DNA of 64,000 nucleotides from Ignavibacteriales bacterium (lineage in GTDB: Bacteria; Bacteroidota; Ignavibacteria; Ignavibacteriales; Ignavibacteriaceae), in contig CP065001.1 of assembly GCA_016700155.1 (NCBI GenBank), forward strand, positions 2,728,001 through 2,792,000. Direction: 5' to 3'. The position numbers were made by a program, and so were the translations under genes. Position 1 is the first letter of the stretch; each line of letters starts with the position of its first letter. The notes beneath the pieces are model-generated. The model was not told the DNA's origin. It saw nothing but the letters and a program-made list of their open reading frames with translations, and did no database searches. Below, piece by piece: positions 47,156-55,177 of the stretch.

Positions 47156-48289
47156 TCATTTAATAAAGATCATTTTCTTGGTAATGCTGTTGATCCCTCC
47201 GGCAGAACTACCTGAATTAATTTCAAGTCTGTAGAAATAAATTCCGCTCGTCAGATTTAGTTCATCTTTTCCATTCTGTAAAGGAAATTCAGTTTCATAA
47301 GTACCGGGAGATTTATTTTCATTTACAAGTATCTGTACAAGGTTACCAAGAACATCATACACAGATAACTTAATATCAGAATGATCTGCAACAGTATATT
47401 TGATTTTTGTTTTTGGATTAAATGGATTCGGATAATTCTGTTCAAGTTTAAAATCTATTTCATCCGGTAACAACTCAGATACATCAGTCGGCGGAGTTAA
47501 AATTTCTGCAGTGTATCCAGGAATTGTAAATACCGAGAAATTAAGTACGGACAAATCAATAACTGTCGATGGAGCAAATTCCTTTACAATCCAGTTTGAT
47601 GGCGCAATCCAAACGGAATCATTAAAAGATAAAATAGGTACAGCAACAGGTGGAAATGGTGGTATTGTTACAACATAACTTATAACATTACTCATTACAA
47701 ATTTTTTGCAATTAAATTCCCCGATGGCTGTCTGCAGATTTTCATCGCTTAACCGATTGCCACTGAAAGTAAATCTCAATGGAAGTGTAATTGAATCATA
47801 TGTTATCGAAGTATCGTATGAAAAAATTGTGTAGCTGGTATTAATGTTTGATCCCATCCTGTATTTTGAATACCATCCTTTGAATGACTGGAACAAATTC
47901 ACAAAACTGAATGAACTGTCCAATTCAAGTGAATCAAGAAGATTTAAAACACCTGAGAAGCCTCCGTTCCTGTAATATTCAAAAGCTTCTGAGCCTGATA
48001 AATTCAGAAAGATTGAATCACTGTATGGCAATGAAGGAAGAATTTGTTCCGCTCCTGTTTTTGAAACAACATATTTCGCTTCCCTGCCGAAATAGTCAGC
48101 AGTGGTTGCGAATGAATCCACTTTGAATGTAATAGCAGAAGGAACCGGCTGGTTAAGCGAATCAAGCAGGGTCAGCTTATAATTCCACTTATGACCTGAT
48201 GAACCGGGGAAATAATCTGATGCCTGTTGTGAATAAATTAATCCTGAACTAAAAATAATTATTAAAAGAAGTAAGATATTTTTTTTCAT
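47156..48289 (-). CDS. Secreted T9SS-sorted protein of unknown function
   Basis: A 377-residue exported protein. Signal peptide residues 1-20 (cut before QQASDYFPGS). The central beta-rich part (KWNYKLTLLDSLNQPVP...) starts with DYFPGSSGHKWNY, a pattern seen in Ignavibacteria lipoprotein-like beta domains; I do not recognise a catalytic motif. The last 90 residues are a T9SS sorting domain (LEQNYPNPFNPKTKIKYT to KKMIFIK). It should be surface-exposed. It lies between CorA and PepF genes and is not obviously linked to either. Confidence 0.75.
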   Translation of the reverse strand: MKKNILLLLIIIFSSGLIYSQQASDYFPGSSGHKWNYKLTLLDSLNQPVPSAITFKVDSFATTADYFGREAKYVVSKTGAEQILPSLPYSDSIFLNLSGSEAFEYYRNGGFSGVLNLLDSLELDSSFSFVNLFQSFKGWYSKYRMGSNINTSYTIFSYDTSITYDSITLPLRFTFSGNRLSDENLQTAIGEFNCKKFVMSNVISYVVTIPPFPPVAVPILSFNDSVWIAPSNWIVKEFAPSTVIDLSVLNFSVFTIPGYTAEILTPPTDVSELLPDEIDFKLEQNYPNPFNPKTKIKYTVADHSDIKLSVYDVLGNLVQILVNENKSPGTYETEFPLQNGKDELNLTSGIYFYRLEINSGSSAGGINSITKKMIFIK

Positions 48290-48308
48290 TTAGAATTCTC
48301 CCGTTTCT

Positions 48309-49388
48309 TTAAAACCATTTTTTCTTTCTGAACACAATGAAAAGACCGACCGCAATAATCACCATCAAAAACATTACGAATACATAACCATACTTCCAGT
48401 TCAGTTCCGGCATATTTAAGGGACCGGCATTAGTATTAAAATTCATTCCATAAATTCCTACGATAAATGTAAGCGGGATGAATATCGTCGAAATTATCGT
48501 CAGTACTTTTACAACCTGATTCAACTTAAAACTTGAGTTTGAAATATAGATCTCGTGCATACCATTAATTATTTCGCGGTAGTTCTCCAGAGATTCCATA
48601 ACCTGTTTAACATGGTCATTCAGGTCCCTTAAAAATAACAATGTGGATTTATGTATCATCTCTTTCGGTTCTTTTTCCAGCGAATAAATTATTTCTCTTA
48701 ACGGCGCTGCAGCACGCCGGATCTTCATCAGGTCTTTTCTTAACTCGTGAATTGATTCAAGAACATTCTGATCAGGGTTATCGAGTAAATTATCTTCAAT
48801 TGATTCAATTTTTTCATCAAGATGTTCAAGCACTAACATATAATTATCTGTTAAAGCATCTAACAACCGGTACAACAAATAATCTTCGCCTGATTTTCTT
48901 ACTCTTCCTTTATTTTCACGTATCCTTACTCTAAGGAAATCAAAAACATCATAAGCGTCTTCCTGAAAAGTCAGCAAATAATTTTTACCGAGAATGAAAC
49001 TTACCTGCTCAATTTTAATGCATTCCTGTTTTTTATCATAATCAATCATCTTGGTAACAATGAACAGATAGTGGTCATAGTCCTCTATTTTGGGACTTTG
49101 ATTGACATTAACAATATCCTCAAGCACTAAAGGATGAAGATTAAATATCACCCCGATTTTTTCAATAGCAGCTATATCGTGTATACCACTTATGTTTATC
49201 CAGTTTACCCGTTTATCAAAACTAAGCTTGTCCAGTTCATCAATATTTTTTATTTCTTTCTCAACAAAATCGGAGGAACTATAATCAAATAAACTGATCC
49301 TTATGTTATCAATCTTCTGCCTGCCGGTGAATATGGGCGTCCCCGGAGATGTTCCCTTCTTTTTTCTTATACTGTGCCGTTTGTACAT
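48309..49388 (-). CDS. corA: CorA-family magnesium/cobalt transporter
   Basis: A 359-residue CorA-type channel. Large N-terminal cytoplasmic funnel (to about 295) with FNLHPLVLEDIVNVNQSPKIEDYDHYLF, then the long stalk helix and two C-terminal membrane helices. The pore signature YGMN follows the first helix (TFIVGIYGMNF), and the C-terminus RKKKWF is basic as usual. It works as a pentamer moving Mg2+ or Co2+ inward. Alone on its transcript as far as can be seen. Confidence 0.95.
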   Translation of the reverse strand: MYKRHSIRKKKGTSPGTPIFTGRQKIDNIRISLFDYSSSDFVEKEIKNIDELDKLSFDKRVNWINISGIHDIAAIEKIGVIFNLHPLVLEDIVNVNQSPKIEDYDHYLFIVTKMIDYDKKQECIKIEQVSFILGKNYLLTFQEDAYDVFDFLRVRIRENKGRVRKSGEDYLLYRLLDALTDNYMLVLEHLDEKIESIEDNLLDNPDQNVLESIHELRKDLMKIRRAAAPLREIIYSLEKEPKEMIHKSTLLFLRDLNDHVKQVMESLENYREIINGMHEIYISNSSFKLNQVVKVLTIISTIFIPLTFIVGIYGMNFNTNAGPLNMPELNWKYGYVFVMFLMVIIAVGLFIVFRKKKWF

Positions 49389-49662
49389 AAGTTGAAAGTT
49401 TATGATTGAATATCTTGATTATAATTTGGGAAAGATATTCGAAACAATCAAAACACTTAACAGTTACATCGGCGCAATAGTTCAATAAATAAGCTGAGTT
49501 CACTGGTAGCATCAATTGTCAGTTAGTAATTGAACATTGAATTTTTTTCATATAATTTTGGTATGTGAATATGATTATTGTTTTGATTTAGTCTGTTTCA
49601 TTTTCTGTGATTGAGTTCTGCGCTGAATGATCTTTTACTAACCTTAAAAAATGGGAGAAGTC

Positions 49663-51654
49663 ATGGAAAATGAACCCGCCGTTGTACAAGTTTCATTTCT
49701 TATAGTCGCAATAATAATTGCGGCATTCACATTACTGCTGATAATATTTAAATCACTAAAGAGCATTGGTCCTACCGAAATCGGTTTGGTGAATAAGAGA
49801 TTTTCATTTTCTAAACTTGGCGATGATAACCCGATAGCGTTTAATGGTGAAGCAGGATACCAGGAAGAGCTATTAATGCCGGGCTTACGTTTTAAATTCT
49901 GGCCGGTATTTTATATTGAAAAACATCCGTGGGTACAGGTGCCCGCAGGTGAAATAGGTGTTGTTATTGCTCAGGTTGGAAAGCCTCTTCCAATGGGTGC
50001 CAAATCCGCGGTGTATAAAAAAGAGTTCGGGAATTTTTTGAATATAAAAGAATTTATTTCACTCGGCGGACAGAAAGGTGTTCAGCGTCCCGTATTGCCT
50101 CCCGGTTCACTTGTACCGATTCACCCGGTTGGATTTTTGGTGATAACCAAAAAACAAGTTTACGGATTACCCGTTGCACCGGAGATACGTGACCTTGCAA
50201 TAAAGCGGAACGGAGTTCTTACACCTGAAGCATTTGGTTTAAAACCAAACCAGCTTGATGTTGTTTATATCGAACCGCAGAATGATTCAGACGGAAGAGT
50301 ACAGGATGTTGTTGGAATTGTTACGGTGAACGACGGCGATCCGTTATCATCCGGAGATATTGCAAGCAGGCTTGGCGGGTTTGAGGATATTTCGCAGCTT
50401 GAAAACACAGCCAACACATCAGACATGCACCTGATGGAAACGATACTCGGAAATAAAAATACAGTTCATAACAACTACCAGGACTTCCAGTCATTCATTG
50501 ATAACGGCGGAAGAATCGGTCTGCAGCATGATCCATTGCTTTATGGTATGTACAACCTGAATCCATTCCTTGTTAATGTTGAAATAGCACCGATGCTGGT
50601 TATTGAACAAGGTGAAGTAGCAGTAATAAAATCTTATGTCGGTCTGCCTTCACAGGATACTTCCGGAACAGAATTTAAGTTTGGTTCCATTGTAAGACCG
50701 GGACACAGAGGTATATGGAGAGAAGCTTTACGCACGGGCAAGTATCCTTTAAACCCTCATTGCTACAAAGCTGAAATTGTTCCGACTGCAATATTAAATC
50801 TTAACTGGGCAGAAGCTTCGTCACAGGCGCACAATCTTGACCAGAGTCTTAAGCAGATTGTCGCAAAGTCGCGTGAAGGATTTGTGTTCAGGATTGATCT
50901 GCAGGTGCAGATACATATTCCGGATACACAGGCATCAAAAGTTATTTCGATGGTCGGTTCGGTGAGAAATCTTGTTAATGAAGTTTTACAGGCGGCAGTG
51001 GGAAATCACTTCCGTGATAAACTTCAGTCAATGCCGGCTATTTCGTTTATCGAAAGAAGAAATGAAATACAAACCGCGGCAACAGAATATATTGAAGCAA
51101 AGCTAAGAGATTATGTTGTTGAAACACGCGGCGTGTATATACAGGATGTTATTCTTCCTGAAGAGTTAGTGATGGTCCTTACACAAAGGGAAATTGCCAA
51201 CCAGGAAATACAAACGTATAAGAAAAAAGAAGAAGCACAGCAGCAGAGGATATCAACTGAAAAAGCAAAAGGTACGGCAGATATGCAGGCGGAACTTGCA
51301 AAGTCCGCTGTTAATGTTGATATAAAAAAGAATGAAGCGGCGCAGGTAAAGATCCAGGCTGAAGCTTATCAATATAAAAAAGAAGCTGAGGGTCGCGGTG
51401 ATTCCTTCTATGTAAATGAAACCGGTAGAGCAAAAGGCGCGGAGATTGAAGCTGTGGGACTTGCAAGAGCAAAAGCCGCAGAGGAATTGCGCAAAGCTGT
51501 CGGTGAGCAAGGAACGACTCTCGTTAACGTAATTGACGCTGTAATGAAAGGTGATAAAAAGATAATGCCCGATATACTTGTTGCAGGCGGCGGCACCGGC
51601 GGCTCACTCGACGGACTTGCAGCAACGTTAATGAAATTTTTACAGACGAAGTAA
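49663..51654 (+). CDS. SPFH/band 7 (flotillin-like) membrane protein
   Basis: About 663 residues. GGGAG at 49652-49656 fits the ATG at 49663 (MENEPAVVQ) better than the ATG at 49651. One N-terminal transmembrane helix (about 8-30), then two successive SPFH-head-like segments (VPAGEIGVVIAQVGKPLP and IEQGEVAVIKSYVGLP), a band 7 core (LVNEVLQAAVGNHFRDKLQSMPAISFIERR...) and a long Lys/Glu/Ala coiled coil (REIANQEIQTYKKKEEAQ...) ending in a Gly-rich tail. Flotillin-like proteins build oligomeric scaffolds in membrane domains. The doubled head segment is unusual. Confidence 0.85.
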   Translation: MENEPAVVQVSFLIVAIIIAAFTLLLIIFKSLKSIGPTEIGLVNKRFSFSKLGDDNPIAFNGEAGYQEELLMPGLRFKFWPVFYIEKHPWVQVPAGEIGVVIAQVGKPLPMGAKSAVYKKEFGNFLNIKEFISLGGQKGVQRPVLPPGSLVPIHPVGFLVITKKQVYGLPVAPEIRDLAIKRNGVLTPEAFGLKPNQLDVVYIEPQNDSDGRVQDVVGIVTVNDGDPLSSGDIASRLGGFEDISQLENTANTSDMHLMETILGNKNTVHNNYQDFQSFIDNGGRIGLQHDPLLYGMYNLNPFLVNVEIAPMLVIEQGEVAVIKSYVGLPSQDTSGTEFKFGSIVRPGHRGIWREALRTGKYPLNPHCYKAEIVPTAILNLNWAEASSQAHNLDQSLKQIVAKSREGFVFRIDLQVQIHIPDTQASKVISMVGSVRNLVNEVLQAAVGNHFRDKLQSMPAISFIERRNEIQTAATEYIEAKLRDYVVETRGVYIQDVILPEELVMVLTQREIANQEIQTYKKKEEAQQQRISTEKAKGTADMQAELAKSAVNVDIKKNEAAQVKIQAEAYQYKKEAEGRGDSFYVNETGRAKGAEIEAVGLARAKAAEELRKAVGEQGTTLVNVIDAVMKGDKKIMPDILVAGGGTGGSLDGLAATLMKFLQTK

Positions 51655-51671
51655 GAACACTTAACATATCG

Positions 51672-51703
51672 ATTCCCTCAGAGCAATTCCGTTTTGAGGG
51701 AAT
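51672..51703 (+). terminator. Hairpin after the SPFH gene
   Basis: ATTCCCTCA (51672-51680) pairs perfectly with TGAGGGAAT (51695-51703) across 14 bases and is followed by AGATTTT. The loop is long and the T-run short, so it is a moderate terminator candidate. The following bases to 52020 contain a short run of GGATACT-type direct repeats (about 51727-51752) and nothing else I can identify. Confidence 0.5.
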
Positions 51704-52020
51704 AGATTTTACTGATGATGGATATTGATGCTGGATACTGGATACTGGATGCTTGCTCTCTGATGCCGGATAATTCCTAAATCACAAATCGTTGATCTTC
51801 ATTCGTTAATCATTCCTAAGTAATCCTATTCGTCTTTACCTCTGTATTCTGCTGCGTAATAGTACACTGAACCGCATTCAATCAACAATTCTTTATGATG
51901 ATTATGATTTTGACAGATAAACCCACAAAAAAACTACTGACTATTGTTTGAGTTCTTCTGTTTGAACTATTTGTCTATTTATCAGCTACAGGTGGAATCG
52001 TTAATCATATATGATAATGG

Positions 52021-52314
52021 TTCAGTTTGAGTGCATTTCTCATCACGTTTAGCATATTCCCGTTCACATTGAGTACATTCCCGTTCTCGTTTAGTACATT
52101 TCTGTTCACGTTAAGTACATTTCTGTTCACGTTGAGTACATTTCTGTTCACGTTTAATACATCCCGATTCACATTAAGTACATTTCAGTTCACATTAAGT
52201 ACATTTCAGTTCACATTAAGTACACTTCCGTTCAAGTTAAGTACATTTCTATTCACGTTAAGTACATTTCCGTTCACATTAAGTACATTCCTGTTCACGT
52301 TTAGTACATTCCTA
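52021..52314. repeat. Tandem array of fourteen 21-bp units
   Basis: Units begin at 52021 and every 21 bases to 52294 with no insertion or deletion (14 x 21 = 294). The consensus is TTCACRTTAAGTACATTTC plus two variable bases (most often NG). The central units (52105-52272) are closest to consensus; the first two are the most diverged. There are no spacers, so it is not CRISPR. One frame is open through the array and would give a hydrophobic heptad repeat, but it has no ribosome site. The array ends 49 bases before the ATG of the XRE-type regulator gene. Confidence 0.93.
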
Positions 52315-52363
52315 AGAGAATTTTATTTGTTTTTGTTAAATAAATGAGGAAAAAGGTTGAGTT

Positions 52364-52759
52364 ATGTTAAAGTTTAATTTCAAGTCTGTGTTCGCTGCAC
52401 GCGGGATTCAGAGTCCAACAGGGTTTTTAAGAAGGGCTGGGTTTTCTCCGCATACTGCTTCTTATATAGCAACGGGTAAGGTTGAGAAGTTGAATTTAAA
52501 GTTGTTAGAGAGGTTGTGCATTTTACTTAATTGCACTCCGCACGATTTGCTTGAGTGGGTTCCGGACACTAAGCTGGCTGACCCAGGCAGGTTTGAGTTG
52601 AGCAAGTTGGCTGGTGAGAGGAAAGTACATTCGCTGCAGGATGATTTGAGCGAACTGACGCTGGGGAAGGTGGAGGAGGTGAAGAGGTTTATTGAGGAGA
52701 AGAGGAAAGAAACAACCTCACCCCCGCCCCCTCTCCTTGGTAAGGAGAGGGGTGAGTGA
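52364..52759 (+). CDS. XRE/Cro-type helix-turn-helix regulator
   Basis: A 131-residue protein. Residues about 8-68 form a Cro/C1-type five-helix domain (GFLRRAGFSPHTASYIATGKVEKLNLKLLERLCILLNCTPHDLLEWVP), followed by a charged helix (LSELTLGKVEEVKRFIEEKRKE) that could dimerise. The last 15 residues (TTSPPPPLLGKERGE) are read from a palindromic repeat at 52728-52752 and look like an acquired tail. AAGGTTGAGTT precedes the ATG. It lies directly after the 21-bp array, whose spacing of two helical turns would suit repeated binding by this protein; that link is a guess. Confidence 0.8.
   Translation: MLKFNFKSVFAARGIQSPTGFLRRAGFSPHTASYIATGKVEKLNLKLLERLCILLNCTPHDLLEWVPDTKLADPGRFELSKLAGERKVHSLQDDLSELTLGKVEEVKRFIEEKRKETTSPPPPLLGKERGE
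52728..52752. repeat. Palindromic element forming the 3' end of the XRE gene
   Basis: CCCCTCTCCTT (52728-52738) and AAGGAGAGGGG (52742-52752) pair perfectly over 11 bp with loop GGT. The flanks CTCAC and TGAG extend the symmetry. Such C-rich/G-rich palindromes are usually dispersed extragenic repeats; here one supplies the C-terminal codons and stop of a gene. Confidence 0.75.
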
Positions 52760-52788
52760 TGAGAAGATTTTTTTATTTAAATTTACGG

Positions 52789-52885
52789 CGGTAATTGTTG
52801 TTCACCGGGACGCCTTGAACAACATCTGCAGAATTACCGACCCCCAGCCCGGTGACGTTCCTGCCCGGCGTCCCGGGCGTTTTTA
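52789..52885 (+). ncRNA. G+C-rich structured element with mutually exclusive pairings, ending in a terminator-like hairpin
   Basis: CGGTAATT (52789-52796) pairs with AATTACCG (52832-52839), and directly inside it GTTGTTCA (52797-52804) pairs with TGAACAAC (52816-52823), leaving an 8-base bulge and an 11-base apical loop. Ten loop bases, CCGGGACGCC (52805-52814), are the exact complement of GGCGTCCCGG (52867-52876). That segment overlaps a hairpin, GCCCGG/CCGGGC (52863-52878), followed by GTTTTTA. TCACCGGG (52802-52809) can also pair with CCCGGTGA (52848-52855). The element is far richer in G+C than its surroundings. No known RNA family is recognised. The remaining gap, 52886-53164, shows nothing firm. 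Confidence 0.55.
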
Positions 52886-53164
52886 TTTTAAATATTGAAA
52901 GTACTTATGAATTAATATAAGTTGGAATTGATTTTATACGCCCCTTTAGAATCCTTTAAATCCCGGGGCAGTGCTTTGAGGCAGTTGTACAGGTTTGGCT
53001 TGTATGTGGAAAGCGGATCGGGAGAAAAAATAGTTAAGAGTTTAAAATTATGAGTTATGAATTGAAGGACAATTGGAACATATATCCACCTAAGGCGGAC
53101 AAGTATGCAGCCGCGTGCGGGTCTATGTTCTTTATTTAACTAATTCACGCAGGTTAATTATAAG

Positions 53165-54271
53165 TTATATTACTAAGAGGAATCAATGCAAGAAGAAAAA
53201 ATTAAAAAAGGTTTTACGATAAACCAAAAATGGATATTCGCAATCGTATTCAATATCCTTTTATTGTTGATTGGATACAAAATAGTATTTGCAGATTATC
53301 TTATTGATTTAACAAAATTTACATTTTCAGATTTTCTTGCACTATTTCTAGCGCTTTTCTCAATTGCTATTTCAGTAGCCTTCTATTTTAAAGCAACAGA
53401 TTCTAGCAGTCGCTTTTATGATAATACATATAAATTCACAAAAGACATTGCAGAATTACTGGTTAAAATCGAAAGTAGTTTTGGGGAAAGATTAAAACAT
53501 CTTGATGAGGGATATACAAGTATTAGGGATAAGTTTGATAAAATACCAAGTTCGACTATTACTAAAGAAAAGGTTCAAACTCAAGAAGAGTTAGATGAGG
53601 TAAAAAAAGAATTTGAAAAGAAATTGAAAGAGAAAGAGACATTATTAAATGATACTCTACAAAAAGCACATTCAAATGAAAAGGATAGAAAGTTTATAAT
53701 AAATCAACTTAACAAAAAAGAAGTTGAGCTACAGCTTGAGAAAGAGAAAGTTGAATTATTAGAAGAAAAATTGATGAGTTATAATAATTTGGAAAGAGAA
53801 AGAAGCAGAAAGTTTATTCCACCATCAACGAAAATGTTATGGATGCACTCGATTTTAATCCCCTTAGGAGAAAAATTTATTAAAAATGCTTCTTATACTG
53901 AATTAAATAAAAAATTTCAAGAAAATTTAAAAAACTTTTCAGAGAAAGCACTTCTAGATGTATACAGATATGGAATGATGGATAAAGATAAAAATTTAAC
54001 CGAAGAAGGTTTTCATTATTTAAAAGAACTAGCAAATAATACTGGCGTAATATAACAAGTGCTTCAACCCGACAGCGTTTTCGCATTTGGTTTTTTTATA
54101 ATTTTAGCGTTTAGTGCTCCGTTTCGGGTAACTTGTTCAAAGTGTTCTTACTAAATTAATTTACTTGCAAACCGTGCTTGCAAAGAAAGATAAGCACGGT
54201 TTGCTAAATCATCGGCAGTTGTAGTTTTATTTGGCAGTCTTGTTCTGGGCTGCGGGTTAAGCACAAAGCCG
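53165..54271 (+). mobile_element. Mobile gene cassette 1 (integron-type)
   Basis: The left boundary is G^TTATATTAC (core 53164-53173); the matching end core GTAATATAAC (54047-54056) overlaps the stop codon of the gene and is the perfect 10-base reverse complement. The attC-like site runs from there to G54271. One gene fills the cassette and starts 21 bases from the left edge, the usual cassette layout. No integron integrase lies in the window, so this would be a cassette cluster without integrase. Confidence 0.75.
53186..54055 (+). CDS. Membrane coiled-coil protein of unknown function (cassette 1 cargo)
   Basis: A 289-residue protein. AGAGGAATCA precedes the ATG. Two transmembrane helices (about 16-34 and 48-68), then a helical region and a long charged coiled coil (about 130-205, Lys/Glu heptads), and a compact C-terminal domain (about 210-289: KMLWMHSILIPLGEKFIKNASYTELNKKF...EEGFHYLKELANN). 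Both termini are probably cytoplasmic. No family is recognised. It is the only gene of an integron-type cassette, so it must be useful alone; membrane-plus-coiled-coil architecture is common in phage-defence effectors, but that is only a suggestion. Strongly A/T-rich. Confidence 0.75.
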   Translation: MQEEKIKKGFTINQKWIFAIVFNILLLLIGYKIVFADYLIDLTKFTFSDFLALFLALFSIAISVAFYFKATDSSSRFYDNTYKFTKDIAELLVKIESSFGERLKHLDEGYTSIRDKFDKIPSSTITKEKVQTQEELDEVKKEFEKKLKEKETLLNDTLQKAHSNEKDRKFIINQLNKKEVELQLEKEKVELLEEKLMSYNNLERERSRKFIPPSTKMLWMHSILIPLGEKFIKNASYTELNKKFQENLKNFSEKALLDVYRYGMMDKDKNLTEEGFHYLKELANNTGVI

Positions 54272-54277
54272 TTAGCA
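54050..54277 (+). repeat. attC-like recombination site 1
   Basis: Outer cores ATATAAC (54050-54056) and GTTAGCA (54271-54277). Inside, GTGCTT (54059-54064), AACCCG (54066-54071) and CAGC (54073-54076) pair in order with AAGCAC (54259-54264), CGGGTT (54253-54258) and GCTG (54249-54252), giving 16 pairs with two single unpaired bases (C65, A72) on one strand. Extrahelical bases of this kind are the hallmark of attC. The terminal region is long (about 170 bases) and contains a perfect 13-bp hairpin around 54167-54204. It shares the motif ACTTGTTCAAAG with site 2. Confidence 0.75.
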
Positions 54278-55177
54278 AGCTTAAAGAGCATATATAAATG
54301 GAAACTATAATTGCAGTTACAATAGCAGTATTTGGTTGGTTGACAAATCATTTCCTTACTTTGAGAGCCCAAAGGAAATCCTTTATGGATCATTTGATCA
54401 ATAATGCAAGAATAGAAATATGTAATGGAATCCGTGACTATATAGATTGGTTGAATAAACTTGTTCAACATAATGCTACAATAAGCTTAATTATTGATTT
54501 CCCCGGTCAAATTGATAAACTTGAAAAGCCCTATAAATTTTATATTATCGAAATTAGAAAAACACTTAAAGAAGTATTTCTTGATCCAAGATTTATAACA
54601 TTACTAAGTGAATATGAAACACTATTTCCTGAAACAAAACAAATAAACTCATATATACATAGAAAGCATATTGCATTATACATAAATATTGAAAGTGCAA
54701 TTATGTTTGAAAACGAAAATGAGATTGACAAAAATAATTTTTTAAAGGCCATAAAAAAATTAGATTTTAATCTTGTTGGAGCTCAACAAGCAGCAGTTAG
54801 AGATTTATTAATTGTTTTACAAAACTTAACCTTAGGAAAAATTAAAAAGTATAAAAAAGAATTTTCTGCATATCCAATGACAAAGCATCCAAGAATATTG
54901 TTGGATAAAAATCGGAATATCAAAATAGTTCAATATGGCGAAAAAGATTATCCAATTAATGCTGAATTAGATAAATTATTAGAAAATAAATAGCTTGCTA
55001 ACCTGTTGCTCAACGCCGACCGCTTCGCTTTAGCGGTGGTTTTCAAGTTTTCGGGTTGGTTCTTTTTAGCTGGTTACTTGTTCAAAGTTCTTTAGTTAAT
55101 TAACCGTTTTTTTAATTTTAATTGTGGTGCTTTTCGGCTGCTTTCAAGTTATGGGCGGCGCGTTAGCAGCCACGCCG
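54272..55177 (+). mobile_element. Mobile gene cassette 2 (integron-type)
   Basis: The left core GTTAGCAAGC (54271-54280) is matched by GCTTGCTAAC (54993-55002) at the end of the gene, a perfect 10-base reverse complement. The attC-like site then runs to G55177. One gene in the same orientation as cassette 1, starting 26 bases after the boundary. The core sequence differs from that of cassette 1, as expected when each cassette carries its own core. Confidence 0.75.
54298..54993 (+). CDS. N-terminally membrane-anchored helical protein (cassette 2 cargo)
   Basis: A 231-residue protein with one hydrophobic helix at the very N-terminus (about 3-19, TIIAVTIAVFGWLTNHFL) followed by a basic stretch, so the rest should be cytoplasmic. 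The body is mostly helical (INNARIEICNGIRDYIDWLNKLV..., DRDLLIVLQNL-like segments) and ends with a short basic-acidic tail. No motif or family is recognised. There is no clear ribosome site before the ATG. Strongly A/T-rich like its neighbours. It is the only gene of its cassette. Confidence 0.72.
   Translation: METIIAVTIAVFGWLTNHFLTLRAQRKSFMDHLINNARIEICNGIRDYIDWLNKLVQHNATISLIIDFPGQIDKLEKPYKFYIIEIRKTLKEVFLDPRFITLLSEYETLFPETKQINSYIHRKHIALYINIESAIMFENENEIDKNNFLKAIKKLDFNLVGAQQAAVRDLLIVLQNLTLGKIKKYKKEFSAYPMTKHPRILLDKNRNIKIVQYGEKDYPINAELDKLLENK

Noticed and set aside
51727..51752. GGATACT-type direct repeats
   Set aside because: Too short and simple to call a mobile or regulatory element.
52021..52314. 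Possible CRISPR array
   Set aside because: Units are contiguous with no unique spacers and there are no cas genes nearby.
52027..52347. Open frame of 106 codons through the 21-bp array encoding a hydrophobic heptad repeat
   Set aside because: It is open only because the unit length is a multiple of three. It has a TTG start without ribosome site and a low-complexity product.
52692..52898. Open frame of 68 codons over the palindrome and the structured element
   Set aside because: It overlaps the XRE gene and an element explained by RNA-type pairing; no ribosome site.
52980..53164. A further attC site or attI just left of cassette 1
   Set aside because: No inverted partner for the bases before G53164 and no ordered pairing were found, so only a plain insertion point can be claimed.
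54151..54471. Minus-strand frame of 106 codons
   Set aside because: It spans attC-like site 1 and the start of the cassette 2 gene and has no ribosome site or family motif.
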